Below the pieces are notes generated by a model. It ran no database searches, was not told the DNA's origin, and saw nothing but the letters and a program-made list of their open reading frames with translations. Positions 52,195-61,695 of a stretch of DNA of 64,000 nucleotides are shown in pieces (positions within the stretch are counted from its first letter, which is position 1; the number at the start of each line of letters is the position of its first letter). The position numbers and the translations under genes were made by a program. Location: NCBI GenBank assembly GCA_965227095.1, contig CBDDFL010000001.1, forward strand, positions 1,364,001-1,428,000, written 5' to 3'. This DNA comes from JANQMY01 sp965227095. Its GTDB lineage: Bacteria > Pseudomonadota > Alphaproteobacteria > JANQMY01.

Positions 52195-52962
52195 TTACGG
52201 CCGGTGCGTCTCCGCGAAATCGCGCAAGACTTCCTTGGTTTCCGGCAGCAAGCTGATGAAATACTCCCCGGCTTCGAGCCCCGCGACCAAGGCTTCCGCG
52301 ACGTGGTCCGGCGTGTCGTTTTCGCCAATGTCATGGTCGCCGGCCACCCGCGAGCCTTTGCGGCCCCATCCCACGGCTTTGCGCGGGAAGGCCGTGTCCG
52401 TCATGCGCGGCGCCAACAAATGTACCTGCACGCCGTGAGGTTCGAGGTAATTGTGCAAGGCGCGGGTCATGCCGATGAGCGCCGTTTTCGACGTGGCATA
52501 GGGGGCGTTCATGCCGGAGGGGTCGCTGCGCAAGCTGGCGCTGGAGCCGGTGACCACGATGTGTCCGCTTTTCTGATCCATCAGTGTGGGGAGGAAGGGT
52601 TGAAAGGTGCGCACCACCCCCAGCACATTAATGTCCAACACACGCTGCCATTCGGACAAGGGGATGTGTTCCATTTTGCCGCCTAAGGCCACCCCGGCAT
52701 TGGCCATGACCACGCCGATGGGGCCAAGCGCCATTGCCTTTTGGGCCAAAGCCTCCAGGTCGGCTTCCTGAGACACATCACAAATGGCCGTCTCAAGCCC
52801 ATTCTCCGCACCCGCCGCATTTAAAGCGTCCTCTTGAACGTCCGCAATCAGCACTGTCGCGCCCAGTGATTTGAAACGCTTTGCCGCCGCCAGGCCGATG
52901 CCATTGGCGCCGCCGGTGATCACAGCCACGCGGCCGGAGAGTGTGGAAGATAAATCGGTCAT
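52195..52962 (-). CDS. Short-chain dehydrogenase/reductase
   Basis: An SDR of 255 residues. The cofactor motif is TGGANGIGLA near the N-terminus, then ADVQEDAL and a CDV pair, which suggests NAD(H) use. NAG is seen in VMANAGVALGG. The catalytic Ser is in VTGSSASL and the Tyr-Lys pair in APYATSKTALIG. It probably interconverts an alcohol and ketone; substrate unknown. The ATG at 52962 was chosen from homology of the start. It is divergent from the dehydrogenase-like gene at 53050. Confidence 0.9.
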   Translation of the reverse strand: MTDLSSTLSGRVAVITGGANGIGLAAAKRFKSLGATVLIADVQEDALNAAGAENGLETAICDVSQEADLEALAQKAMALGPIGVVMANAGVALGGKMEHIPLSEWQRVLDINVLGVVRTFQPFLPTLMDQKSGHIVVTGSSASLRSDPSGMNAPYATSKTALIGMTRALHNYLEPHGVQVHLLAPRMTDTAFPRKAVGWGRKGSRVAGDHDIGENDTPDHVAEALVAGLEAGEYFISLLPETKEVLRDFAETHRP

Positions 52963-53049
52963 GGGTCGAACGCCTTTTGGTCTATGGATCACTAAATCTA
53001 GGCCGTCTGTGCTAGCTTGCCCAGCGTAACATTGCAAAGGAGGGCAAAC

Positions 53050-53868
53050 ATGAAAATCGGATTGCTCCACCCCGGCGCCATGGGCAGCCGCATCGGCATG
53101 GCGCTGCAGGAAAATGGCCATGACGTGTTATGGGCCAGTGACGGGCGCAGCGCCGACACCAAAGCCCGCGCCGGGTTGTTTCAGGACATGGGCGCGCTGG
53201 ACAGGCTGTTAGATGCGGCAGACGGCGTCATCTCCATCTGCCCGCCGGAATTCGCGCGTGCCCTGGCCGAACAGGTGGCGGCCACCGGCTATGCCGGCCT
53301 TTATGTGGATGCCAATGCGGTGTCGCCGACAACCGCGCGGCACGTACAGGCCGTCATTGGAGAGTCTTATGTGGATGGCGGGGTGATCGGCCCACCGCCC
53401 ATCCATCCCGGCACCACGCGTCTTTACCTGTCCGGTCCGCGCGCCGCCGAGGTGGCGCCGTGGTTTGAGGCCGGGGCTCTGGATGCCCTGGCCTTGGATG
53501 GTGAGGCGGTCGCCGCGTCCACGCTTAAAATGTGTTTTGCCGCTTGGACCAAAGGCAGTGCCGCCTTGTTGCTCAATATCCGGGCGCTTGCGGAAACCAC
53601 GGGGGTGACTGGCGATTTGCTGCGCGAATGGGACATTTCACAGCCCGGATTGGGGCAGCAAAGCGAAGGGGCGGCGTTGGGGACCGCGCCCAAGGCTTGG
53701 CGCTTTGTGGCGGAGATGCGCGAAATTGCACAGACCTTTGCGGCGGCGGGCCTGCCCGAGGGCTTCCATGACGGGGCAGCCGCGGTGTATGAACGGCTCT
53801 CCGATTTAAAGGATGCGGAGGCGCCGGAATTCCAGCAGGTTCTAAGCTCGCTGTGTAAGGCGCCGTGA
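53050..53868 (+). CDS. NAD(P)-dependent beta-hydroxyacid dehydrogenase-like protein
   Basis: The product has 272 residues in the 6-phosphogluconate dehydrogenase-like superfamily, with a C-terminal DUF1932-type domain. The N-terminal Rossmann motif is GLLHPGAMGSRIGMAL. DGGVIGPPP and TLKMCFAAWTKGSAALLL follow, where the Lys lies at the catalytic position. The substrate is unknown. AAGGAGG precedes the ATG at 53050. The thioesterase begins 21 bases after its stop, so the two are probably co-transcribed. Confidence 0.85.
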   Translation: MKIGLLHPGAMGSRIGMALQENGHDVLWASDGRSADTKARAGLFQDMGALDRLLDAADGVISICPPEFARALAEQVAATGYAGLYVDANAVSPTTARHVQAVIGESYVDGGVIGPPPIHPGTTRLYLSGPRAAEVAPWFEAGALDALALDGEAVAASTLKMCFAAWTKGSAALLLNIRALAETTGVTGDLLREWDISQPGLGQQSEGAALGTAPKAWRFVAEMREIAQTFAAAGLPEGFHDGAAAVYERLSDLKDAEAPEFQQVLSSLCKAP

Positions 53869-53889
53869 CACAACACGAAAGGAAAAGAT

Positions 53890-54333
53890 TTGCCACACAG
53901 TCTGATTAAATCCGGCGAATTTGAAGGTTGGCATACGTGGGAGCATGAGCCCTTTGAGCATGACCTTGTGGGGCCTTTCGCGTTTCGTGTGGACGAACAG
54001 GGACCGGTTTCTGCGTTCCGGGCCGAACACCGGCACATGAATGGCGGCGGCGTTATGCATGGCGGCTGCTTGATGACCTTCGCGGACTTTGCGCTCTTCG
54101 GCATCGCCCACGAGCATATGGGGGAGGACGTTTATGGTCTGACGGTGGCCTTCAGCTCCGAATTTCTCGATGGCCCCAAAGTGGGCGAATATATCGAAGC
54201 AAGAGGTGAAGTGTTGCGCGCCGGCGGATCTTTGATTTTTGTGCGGGGGATCGTCACCGCCGACGGCCGTTCGTGCTTGAGCTTCTCCGGCACCATCAAG
54301 AAAGCCCGTAAGGACAAGATGGATAAGAAGTAA
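53890..54333 (+). CDS. PaaI-type hotdog thioesterase
   Basis: A hotdog-fold protein of 147 residues. The central signature HMNGGGVMHGGCLMTFADFALF has the Asn/Gly-rich turn, the HGG and the Asp-containing helix of acyl-CoA thioesterases. A strand LTVAFSSEFLDGPKVGEYIEARGEVLR follows. It should hydrolyse aryl- or acyl-CoA. The start is TTG at 53890, supported by AAAGGA six bases upstream. It converges on the reductase with 10 bases between the ends. Confidence 0.88.
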   Translation: MPHSLIKSGEFEGWHTWEHEPFEHDLVGPFAFRVDEQGPVSAFRAEHRHMNGGGVMHGGCLMTFADFALFGIAHEHMGEDVYGLTVAFSSEFLDGPKVGEYIEARGEVLRAGGSLIFVRGIVTADGRSCLSFSGTIKKARKDKMDKK

Positions 54334-54343
54334 CCGGCCGTGG

Positions 54344-55459
54344 TTACTGCGCGACGGCAGCACCCGTTTCAATCAGACTTTCAATGGGCGTTTCAAAGCC
54401 AATCTGTCCCATCGTGTCCACGTGTTTTTCCACACCCAGCGCGCCCAGAATTTCTGTCGATGAGGTTGTGAATTGAACGCGCAGCTCTTTGTCATGGATG
54501 TGCTTGTAGATGCCCGCCGTGGCATGAGCTGCTTCCTGGAAGCCGGTTAAAATAAGTTCTTGCTTGCCGTCATAGGTGGCGGCGTCTCCGACCACAAAAA
54601 TTCCGTCTACGGATGTCGTGGAATATCGCGTGTCGGTCATCACGATTTTGTTGCGGTCCATGTCCAGCCCCCAATCGGCAAGGGCGCCAAGCTTTGGTAC
54701 CATTCCGAAAAACGGCAGGAAGCAATCCGTGTTGATGGCAAATTGCCGTTTGTCCGGCGTTTTAATGGTGATGCCGGTGAGGTGCCCGTCAGACCCGATG
54801 AGGCCGGTTGGTTCGGCGATCAGAAAGTTGATGCGCCCTTCCTTTACCAGGTCTTTCATTTTCTCAACGCTGTCATCCGCCGCGCGGAAGCCGTTACGGC
54901 GGTGAATGAGCGTGGTGGAGGCCGCTTCACCTTCAAGCGCTAAGCACCAGTCGAGGGCGGAATCGCCACCGCCGGCGATGATAAGGTGTTTGCCGCGCAG
55001 TTTCTCGCGCACGCCGGCACGGACCGCATAGAAAACAGATTTGTTTTCGTATTCGGCCAAACCGTCAATTTTTGGTTTTCGTGGATCGAATAATCCGCGT
55101 CCAGACGAAATCAATACGGTCGGCGCGTCGATACGTGTTCCGTAATCGGTCGTAACGCGCCAATGGCCATTGTCGAGCTTTTCAAGTTTTTCGGCGCATT
55201 GCCCCAGATGAAACACAGGGTCGAACGGTTTGCCTTGTTCGACCAGTGCATCCGTCAATTCTTGTCCTGTGATGACCGGAACCGCCGGGATGTCGTAAAT
55301 GGGTTTATCCGGATACAGTTCCGCCGGCTGGCCGCCCGGTCTGTCGAGGCTGTCGATCACATGGCATTTTACCCGCGCTTGCATCCCCAATTGCGCAACG
55401 GCGAACAGGCCTACCGGACCGGCGCCCACAATGATTACATCTGTCTGATGATCCGCCAT
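54344..55459 (-). CDS. Ferredoxin-NADP+ reductase, thioredoxin-reductase-like type
   Basis: A FAD enzyme of 371 residues. The FAD motif is DVIIVGAGPVGLFAVAQLG at the start, and the NADP motif is LIIAGGGDSALDW near 160. RPGGQPAELYPDKPIYDIPAVP is characteristic of this reductase family. Unlike thioredoxin reductase, no CxxC pair is present. GDAATYDGKQELILTGFQEAAHA closes the FAD site. The extra C-terminal tail is typical. It can supply electrons to ferredoxins, and possibly to the Rieske oxygenases of this window, but that is inference. Confidence 0.9.
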   Translation of the reverse strand: MADHQTDVIIVGAGPVGLFAVAQLGMQARVKCHVIDSLDRPGGQPAELYPDKPIYDIPAVPVITGQELTDALVEQGKPFDPVFHLGQCAEKLEKLDNGHWRVTTDYGTRIDAPTVLISSGRGLFDPRKPKIDGLAEYENKSVFYAVRAGVREKLRGKHLIIAGGGDSALDWCLALEGEAASTTLIHRRNGFRAADDSVEKMKDLVKEGRINFLIAEPTGLIGSDGHLTGITIKTPDKRQFAINTDCFLPFFGMVPKLGALADWGLDMDRNKIVMTDTRYSTTSVDGIFVVGDAATYDGKQELILTGFQEAAHATAGIYKHIHDKELRVQFTTSSTEILGALGVEKHVDTMGQIGFETPIESLIETGAAVAQ

Positions 55460-55745
55460 GTGACATTCCCCTTTCGAACTCGAGCGATTGGTAACCGGCT
55501 TCCGGCCGGATCCAAGACCACTCACACCAAGATTTTTAGAGAGGGGCGGGCACTGGTTGCCGCGCCGCACCAAATTTGCATATCAGGCACGTTTCCGTGC
55601 AAGGCAGCCCGTAGATAAGGGCTCCCCCGCCAAACAGCAACCACTTATCCGAGCCCCGAGGCGATTTGGCGCGCCGATTCGCCCGTTTTCGGCGGAAATC
55701 GGCGGTTTTTTTGAGAAAAGCAGCGATTTAGCAGCCAAAACGCCG

Positions 55746-56528
55746 CTAGAAAACGAAGTAACCGCCGTCGATCAGGAACGTTTCCGCCGTGTGGTATTGG
55801 CTGGCATCACTCATGATGTAGACGGCGATGGCCGCGAAGTCTTCCGGCTTGCCCCAGCGCCGCATGGGAATGCGGGGCATCACATTGGCGGCGAATTTGT
55901 CCCAAGCGAGCGTTTGTTCCGTCATGGCTGTTTCGACCCAACCCGGCAGGATGGTATGGGCGGTCACATTGTAGCGGGCATATTCCACCGCCAAGGCTTT
56001 CACCATACTGACGATTGCGCCCTTGGTGGCGGCGTAGTGTTCGCCGCGCGCCTGGCCCGACACCGCCGCGAGGCTGGCTGTTCCCACCAAGCGGCCGAAC
56101 GCATCACCGTCATCGGCCCGGGCTTTCATGTGTCCTGCGGCCTGTTGCAGCACATAATGGGCGCCCCATAAATTGATTCCCAGAATGCGTTCCCAATCCT
56201 CGTCGGGCATTTCGTGATAGGGCACGCCGCGCGCACCGGCCCCGGCATTTGCAAAGCAACCATCGACCCGGCCGAATTCTTCCAAGGTCTCGGCGAAACA
56301 TTTTTCGACCGCGCCTCTGTTCGACACATCACATTTCTTAGCGGCCACTTTCGTGCCGTGTTCTTTCAGGACGGCGAGCGCATTGGCGTTCTTGTCGTCA
56401 TTGGTACCCCAGATACATACATCGGCACCAGCCTGGGCCACGCCTTCCGCCATGCCAAGGCCGATGCCGCCATTGCCGCCGGTGATCAGGACAGTTTTTC
56501 CGGAAAGGTCGAAAGGTTTGAATGGCAT
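55746..56528 (-). CDS. Short-chain dehydrogenase/reductase
   Basis: An SDR of 260 residues. The cofactor motif is TGGNGGIGLGMAEG; WGTNDDKN after strand 2 suggests NADP(H). FANAGAGARG follows. The catalytic Ser is in GTASLAAVSG and the Tyr-Lys pair in EHYAATKGAIVSM. The ending IDGGYFVF is typical. The second ATG (56528) was chosen because GGGAG lies directly before the first one and is well spaced for the second. It stands alone, divergent from the glyoxalase gene. Confidence 0.9.
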   Translation of the reverse strand: MPFKPFDLSGKTVLITGGNGGIGLGMAEGVAQAGADVCIWGTNDDKNANALAVLKEHGTKVAAKKCDVSNRGAVEKCFAETLEEFGRVDGCFANAGAGARGVPYHEMPDEDWERILGINLWGAHYVLQQAAGHMKARADDGDAFGRLVGTASLAAVSGQARGEHYAATKGAIVSMVKALAVEYARYNVTAHTILPGWVETAMTEQTLAWDKFAANVMPRIPMRRWGKPEDFAAIAVYIMSDASQYHTAETFLIDGGYFVF

Positions 56529-56619
56529 GGGCGTCATCTCCCTGTTTCAGTGTTTTGCTATGGGGTGGCATACAATATTGTAGGCACCGGAACCAGACCC
56601 GTGCCGTTGCGAGTGTGTT

Positions 56620-56982
56620 ATGACGTTTAACAAGACCATGCCTGTTCTCAGAATATTTTCCCTGGAAAAAGCGGAGGCATTTTATATTGGCTATCTGGGT
56701 TTCACCGTTGATTGGCGGCACCGCTTTGACGAGACTGCGCCTGTGTACATGCAGGTCTCTAGGGGAGGCCTTACCCTGCACCTGACCGAGCATCACGGAG
56801 ATTGCTGTCCGGGCAGCACGGTGTTTGTCGCCACCAGCGATCTTGACGCGTTTTATGAAGAGTTGGCGGCGAAAGAATATCGCCACCTCAACCCGTCCAT
56901 AGAAGATGCCCCCTGGGGCGACCGCCTGCTGGAAGTGATCGACCCCTTCGGCAACCGCATCAGATTCAACGAGACGCGATAA
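56620..56982 (+). CDS. Glyoxalase/bleomycin-resistance-fold protein
   Basis: A small vicinal-oxygen-chelate protein of 120 residues. MPVLRIFSLEKAEAFYIGYLGFTVDW opens the fold, and LLEVIDPFGNRIRF closes it, with the Glu of the usual metal site region. LHLTEHHGDCCPG carries His. Such proteins bind drugs or open rings; the role here is unknown. It ends 3 bases from the end of the convergent acyl-CoA dehydrogenase. Confidence 0.85.
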   Translation: MTFNKTMPVLRIFSLEKAEAFYIGYLGFTVDWRHRFDETAPVYMQVSRGGLTLHLTEHHGDCCPGSTVFVATSDLDAFYEELAAKEYRHLNPSIEDAPWGDRLLEVIDPFGNRIRFNETR

Positions 56983-56985
56983 CCG

Positions 56986-58233
56986 TCAATTCGCCTTGCC
57001 CGACGGGATTTCGTTGAACGGCACGTCTTTGTCGACACGAACGTCACCGGGAAGCCCCAACACCCGTTCCGCGATGATGTTCCGCAGAATTTCGTCGGTG
57101 CCGCCTTCGACCCGCGTGGCGGGCGACCGCAACAACATGGCTTGGAAACGGGCCGCGGCGTCTGCGTGATCGGGGTCCGTCAGCGCCCCACTAAGACCCT
57201 GCAAATCAAGGGCGGCCTGCGCAATGTCCTGCATGGTGCTGCCGGCCACGAGCTTGCCGATGCTGGATTCCGGTCCCGGTGTTTCGCCTTTCGACAAGGC
57301 GGTGATGGACCGGGCCGCGGCATATTTGAGGCCGTTTGTTTTTACATGCCAATCTGCCAGTTTTGACCGTAAGGCACGGTCTTTTATGGCGGGGCCATCG
57401 ACGGTTTCGAAGGTGCGCGCCAATTCAAACATTTCGGGAAAGCCCGTGGGCATGCCCGCGCCGATGGATAGGCGTTCATTCATCAGTGTGGTGAGGGACA
57501 CCTTCCATCCTTCGCCCACGGCGCCCAAGCGCTGGTGGTCCGGAATACGCACATCGGTGAAATAAACTTCGTTGAAGCCACTTTGGCCGTTTACTTGTTT
57601 GATCGGGCGGATCTCTATACCCGGCGTCTTCATGCTCAAGAAGAACATGGTCAAGCCTTTGTGTTTGGCGACCGTTGGATCCGTCCGGGTAATGAGGATG
57701 CCGTAATCGCTATAATGGGCACCGGATGTCCAGATTTTCTGGCCGTTGATCACCCATTCGTCCCCATCTTTTTCAGCTTTTGTGCGAAGACCTGCAAGGT
57801 CGGACCCGCCGGCTGGTTCGGAAAACAGCTGGCACCACACTTCTTCACCGCTGGCCAGCGGCGGCAAGTAGCGGCGCTTATGGTCTTCGCTGGCAAAGGC
57901 CATCATGGTGGGGCCACACATGCCTTGACCGATCAGGAAGATCGAGGACAGCATGGCGTAGACGCCTTCTTCCTGGCTCCAGATCACGCGCTCAATCGGG
58001 CTTGCGCCACGCCCGCCATATTCTTTCGGCCATTGCAGGCAGGCCCATCCGGCCTCTGCCTTTTTCTGTTGCCATTCCTTGGAGACCTGCATCACATCGT
58101 GGTCGCCCACATTGGTGTTGCCAAAGCCGCTGCTTTCAAGGGCTTCTTTCAGATGCGCCGGTGCGTTTGCGTCAATCCAGGCGCGCGCCTCTTCCCGAAA
58201 CGCGGCCTCTTGCGGGGTGTCGTTAAAATCCAT
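56986..58233 (-). CDS. Acyl-CoA dehydrogenase, catalytic partner subunit
   Basis: The product has 415 residues. The acyl/FAD site appears as QLFSEPAGGSDLAGLRTKA and VINGQKIWTSGAHYSDYG. The catalytic Glu is kept in TRVEGGTDEILRNIIAERVLG. It is closely similar in layout to the dehydrogenase at 39.7 kb. It lies 18 bases after the second dehydrogenase, so the two are co-transcribed and probably form a heteromer on a bulky CoA thioester. Confidence 0.9.
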   Translation of the reverse strand: MDFNDTPQEAAFREEARAWIDANAPAHLKEALESSGFGNTNVGDHDVMQVSKEWQQKKAEAGWACLQWPKEYGGRGASPIERVIWSQEEGVYAMLSSIFLIGQGMCGPTMMAFASEDHKRRYLPPLASGEEVWCQLFSEPAGGSDLAGLRTKAEKDGDEWVINGQKIWTSGAHYSDYGILITRTDPTVAKHKGLTMFFLSMKTPGIEIRPIKQVNGQSGFNEVYFTDVRIPDHQRLGAVGEGWKVSLTTLMNERLSIGAGMPTGFPEMFELARTFETVDGPAIKDRALRSKLADWHVKTNGLKYAAARSITALSKGETPGPESSIGKLVAGSTMQDIAQAALDLQGLSGALTDPDHADAAARFQAMLLRSPATRVEGGTDEILRNIIAERVLGLPGDVRVDKDVPFNEIPSGKAN

Positions 58234-58251
58234 TGGTATCTCCTGCTTATT

Positions 58252-59373
58252 CTATGCCGCGTTCCGCGCTTCCAGGCGGTCGATCAAAGTATCTTCCCAT
58301 TGGGATTGGCTGCCAATGATCAGCGCCAGGAGGTTCGACCGGCGATAGTGAAGGTGGCAATCAAATTCCCAGGTGAAACCCATGCCGCCATGGGTTTGAA
58401 TATTGTTCTTGGAACAATGCTGATACGCCTTGGTGGCCGCGACACGGGCGGTAGCTGCCGCTTCCGCCAATTCAGGCGCATCGGTCGATAGCGCCCAGGC
58501 GCCGTAGTAGCAATTCGACCGGGCAAGCTCCGCCGACACATACATATCCGCCAACATGTGCTTTACCGCTTGGAACGAACCGATCGGCCGGCCAAAGGCG
58601 TAGCGTTCCTTGGCATAGTCCACGGCACTTTCAAGGGCTTTTTGCGCGCCGCCCAATTGTTCGAAGGCGAACAATACGGCTGCCTTGTCGAACACTTTCT
58701 CGATTATGTCCCAACCGTGATTGGTCTCGCCAATCTGCTCGCCATGCACGTCGTTCAACGCGATCTCGGCGAGATCCCGTGTGGGGTCGATGCTATCGAG
58801 TGTCTTCCGGCTGATGCCGTCTTGATGAAGGTCGACGAGATAAAGAGAGACATCTCGCGGATTTGTCCCCGTGCGCGCCGCGACAATCGCTATATCGGCG
58901 ATCGTTCCGTCCGGTACGGGCGTTTTTGACCCCTTCAAGGTTCCGTGACTTGCCGTAAGAAACAGTGTCGCCGGATCCAGGCGCCCAGAATGTTCCGACA
59001 CGGCGACTGTGGCGATCACATCGCCCGAGGCGATCTTCGGCAGATAGGTTTGTTTCTGTTCCTCGCTGCCCGCAGTGAGAAGCACTTCCGACGCTAGATA
59101 GACGGAAGACGAAAAGGGTACGGGCGCGACCGCCCGGCCCAGTTCTTCGGCGATGACACAGAGTTCCAGATATCCCGCGCCACTGCCGCCATATTCCTCC
59201 GGAATGGCCGTGCCAAGAACGCCAAGTTCTTTGAGCCCATTCCAAACGGCAGTGTTGTATGTGCCCGTGCCATCAAGCACCGTGCGGACATCTTTGGATG
59301 CGCAATTGTCCTCAAGAAACCGCCGAACTTGGTCTTTCAACAGTTTCTGGTCTTCCGAGAATTCGAAATTCAT
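58252..59373 (-). CDS. Acyl-CoA dehydrogenase, partner subunit without canonical Glu
   Basis: The product has 373 residues with a normal dehydrogenase layout (IPEEYGGSGAGYLEL, the GRPIGSFQAVKHMLADM helix, TQTHGGMGFTWEFD). At the catalytic YEG position it reads IIGS, so the usual base is absent. It parallels the subunit at 38.5 kb. The ATG at 59373 is preferred over GTG three codons upstream. It is the upstream gene of the pair. Confidence 0.88.
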   Translation of the reverse strand: MNFEFSEDQKLLKDQVRRFLEDNCASKDVRTVLDGTGTYNTAVWNGLKELGVLGTAIPEEYGGSGAGYLELCVIAEELGRAVAPVPFSSSVYLASEVLLTAGSEEQKQTYLPKIASGDVIATVAVSEHSGRLDPATLFLTASHGTLKGSKTPVPDGTIADIAIVAARTGTNPRDVSLYLVDLHQDGISRKTLDSIDPTRDLAEIALNDVHGEQIGETNHGWDIIEKVFDKAAVLFAFEQLGGAQKALESAVDYAKERYAFGRPIGSFQAVKHMLADMYVSAELARSNCYYGAWALSTDAPELAEAAATARVAATKAYQHCSKNNIQTHGGMGFTWEFDCHLHYRRSNLLALIIGSQSQWEDTLIDRLEARNAA

Positions 59374-59453
59374 GAGCCCCACCGATTATTTGGTTGTTAT
59401 TGACCGTAAGTGTTAGCGGCAAAAGTGCATCCGGTCCAGCTATTCTGGAAAAA

Positions 59454-60077
59454 TTAGGGGATCAGCCATTCCTTTGTGCAGTGACCGGCGCCATCCCAGT
59501 GGAACCGGGCGCGACGATGCCCGTCATGGGCCAGAAAAAGCCAGTCGAGGCTGGTCATGGTAAGCACGACGGCTGAGAAGTGGGCGCGTCCCTCCCGTGT
59601 TTCTTCTTCGGTGGGCACGCGGCCTTCGACTTTTTCGGGCAAGCCGGATGTGGGGCCATCGGCAGGGCTGCCCGGACCGATCGGTGCCATATAGCAGCGC
59701 CGGCTGAAATGTTGCGAATTGGCCCAGGCGGTGTTCGCCACGTCATCTTCCTGATGGGTGACGCAAGAGCCATAAGCGCGAAGCTGCACGCGCGCGCCGG
59801 GGTCGTAGAAGACAAAAACGCCCTTTGCCGTGTCGCTTATGTGATCATGTTTCCCCGTGCGGATGTCCGAATGGAACCGAAGAAATCTGTTCTCTGGAGA
59901 GAATTCCCGTAACACGACCGTGCGGGCGTCTACCCCGAACAGGCCGCCTTGTGTGGCGAAAACCGGGGTGTGAAAGGGGGATTTGCGGTCTGCCGCCCCG
60001 CGCACCAGCATGTGCAATGCCCGCTCAAGGGTCATATCGAGATCGTCTTTGAAGGGGGCGTCGGGGCGTGGCGACAT
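59454..60077 (-). CDS. Pyridoxamine 5'-phosphate oxidase-like flavoprotein
   Basis: The product has 207 residues. FMN-binding split-barrel features are seen: TVVLREFSPENRFLRFHSDIRTGKHDHI, then VFVFYDPGARVQLRAYG and a Ser-rich YMAPIGPGSPADGPTSG loop, as in the Alr4036-type PNPOx branch. The C-terminal LAHDGHRRARFHWDGAGHCTKEWLIP is typical. The substrate is unknown. The ribosome-binding site before 60077 is weak. It is divergent from the amidase across 85 bases. Confidence 0.85.
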   Translation of the reverse strand: MSPRPDAPFKDDLDMTLERALHMLVRGAADRKSPFHTPVFATQGGLFGVDARTVVLREFSPENRFLRFHSDIRTGKHDHISDTAKGVFVFYDPGARVQLRAYGSCVTHQEDDVANTAWANSQHFSRRCYMAPIGPGSPADGPTSGLPEKVEGRVPTEEETREGRAHFSAVVLTMTSLDWLFLAHDGHRRARFHWDGAGHCTKEWLIP

Positions 60078-60162
60078 GGTCGAACTTTCGGTGGACTTAA
60101 CGCAGGGTGAATTCGCTTCTATCATCCAGACAAAACCGTCCCTGTCTAGAAGGAACACCCGG

Positions 60163-61575
60163 ATGTCTGATGAGCTCTGTATCGCAAGTGCACGACAACT
60201 CGCAGCCCAGACCCGCCAAGGGGATGTGCCGTGTACGGAAGTTATGGAGACCTTTTTGGCGCGCATCGACCGCGTCAATCCGCAGATCAATGCGATTTGC
60301 ACATTGGTGCCGGACCAGGCGATGGAAGGAGCAATTGCCGCGGATGCCGTGCCAAAGGAAGCGCGAGGCAAGCTGCATGGCCTGCCGATCGCTGTCAAAG
60401 ACTTGGCCGAGACCAAAGGCATTCGCACCACCTGGGGGTCCCCTTTATTCGAAAACCACGTGCCGACTTATGACCAACTTTTCGTGGAACGGTTAAAGCA
60501 AGCTGGCGCGATCGTCATCGGTAAGACCAATACGCCGGAATTCGGCGCCGGGTCTCAAAGCTTCAACCCGATTTTTGGCGCGTCTTGCAATCCATACGAT
60601 GTGACCAAGACGGTCGGGGGGTCCAGTGGTGGCGCCGCCGGGGCGTTGGCCGCGCGCCTCGTACCGTTGGCGGACGGCAGCGATCTGGGTGGATCGTTGC
60701 GCAACCCGGCCGCATTCTGCAACGTGGTTGGGTTTCGGCCGACGCCGGGGCGTGTGCCCACTTTCCCCGACCGTATGGGGTGGAACACATTGTCGACCAT
60801 GGGGCCGATGGGCCGCACGGTGGACGATGTGGCGTTGCTGCTGTCGGTCATGGCCGGACCGGATGACCGGTGTCCGATTTCACTAGAAGACGCGGGAGAC
60901 GGTTTTGATGTTCCGCTGGACCGTGATTGGACGGGTGTGCGCATTGCGTGGTCGCCGGATCTGGGCGTGTGCGAGGTGGCGCCGGAGATCGCCTCTATTT
61001 GCGAGACCAGTTTGACGGTGTTTCGGGACCTGGGCGGGACTGTACGGGCCGATTGCCCGGATTTTTCGGACGGGGCCGACATTTTCCAAACGCTTCGTGC
61101 CTGGATGTTCGCGACGGGTTTTGGGGATGCCTACGCCCATGCTCGGGACAAGCTGAAAGACACCATCATATGGAACATCGAACGCGGATTGGCGCTCAGC
61201 GCCGTGGACATTGGCAAAGCCGAAGTTGCGCGCACAAACCTATACCAACGTATGCTGACATTCTTCGACACGCATGATTTTCTTGTTGTGCCGACCACGC
61301 AGGTGGCACCATTCGATGTGAACACCCCGTGGGTGACCGAGATTAACGGCGTTCCCCAGGAAACCTATCTGGACTGGATGATGATTTGTTCGATCATCAC
61401 ACTCACGGGCTGTCCGGCCATTTCGGTCCCCGCCGGTTTCACAAAGGATGGGCTGCCGGTTGGCATGCAGATCATCGGGCCGCCGCGCAAAGACCTAGAG
61501 GTGTTACAGATGGCCCATGCCTTTGAAGGGGCGACTGGCCATTGGCGCCGGGGACCTGATCTAAAGGCGGCATAA
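60163..61575 (+). CDS. Amidase (amidase signature family)
   Basis: The product has 470 residues. The Ser-cisSer-Lys triad is visible: Lys in IAVKDLAE near 84, cis-Ser in TVGGSSGGAAGALAA near 157, and the nucleophile Ser in DGSDLGGSLRNPA near 178. The C-terminal part has GCPAISVPAGFTKDGLPVGMQIIGP. It hydrolyses an amide or acyl-ester; the substrate is unknown. AAGGA eight bases before the ATG fixes the start at 60163. It stands alone, divergent from the PNPOx-like gene. Confidence 0.92.
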   Translation: MSDELCIASARQLAAQTRQGDVPCTEVMETFLARIDRVNPQINAICTLVPDQAMEGAIAADAVPKEARGKLHGLPIAVKDLAETKGIRTTWGSPLFENHVPTYDQLFVERLKQAGAIVIGKTNTPEFGAGSQSFNPIFGASCNPYDVTKTVGGSSGGAAGALAARLVPLADGSDLGGSLRNPAAFCNVVGFRPTPGRVPTFPDRMGWNTLSTMGPMGRTVDDVALLLSVMAGPDDRCPISLEDAGDGFDVPLDRDWTGVRIAWSPDLGVCEVAPEIASICETSLTVFRDLGGTVRADCPDFSDGADIFQTLRAWMFATGFGDAYAHARDKLKDTIIWNIERGLALSAVDIGKAEVARTNLYQRMLTFFDTHDFLVVPTTQVAPFDVNTPWVTEINGVPQETYLDWMMICSIITLTGCPAISVPAGFTKDGLPVGMQIIGPPRKDLEVLQMAHAFEGATGHWRRGPDLKAA

Positions 61576-61695
61576 AAGTAGAACGGCGTTGTTGCCCCGT
61601 GAAAATTGGCGGGTTTCCGCGCATCTTTCCTGGACAAGTGCGCCTGCCTTCGCTCCTATTGTTCTCAAATAATCTAAGATCAGGGAGCGTCCATC

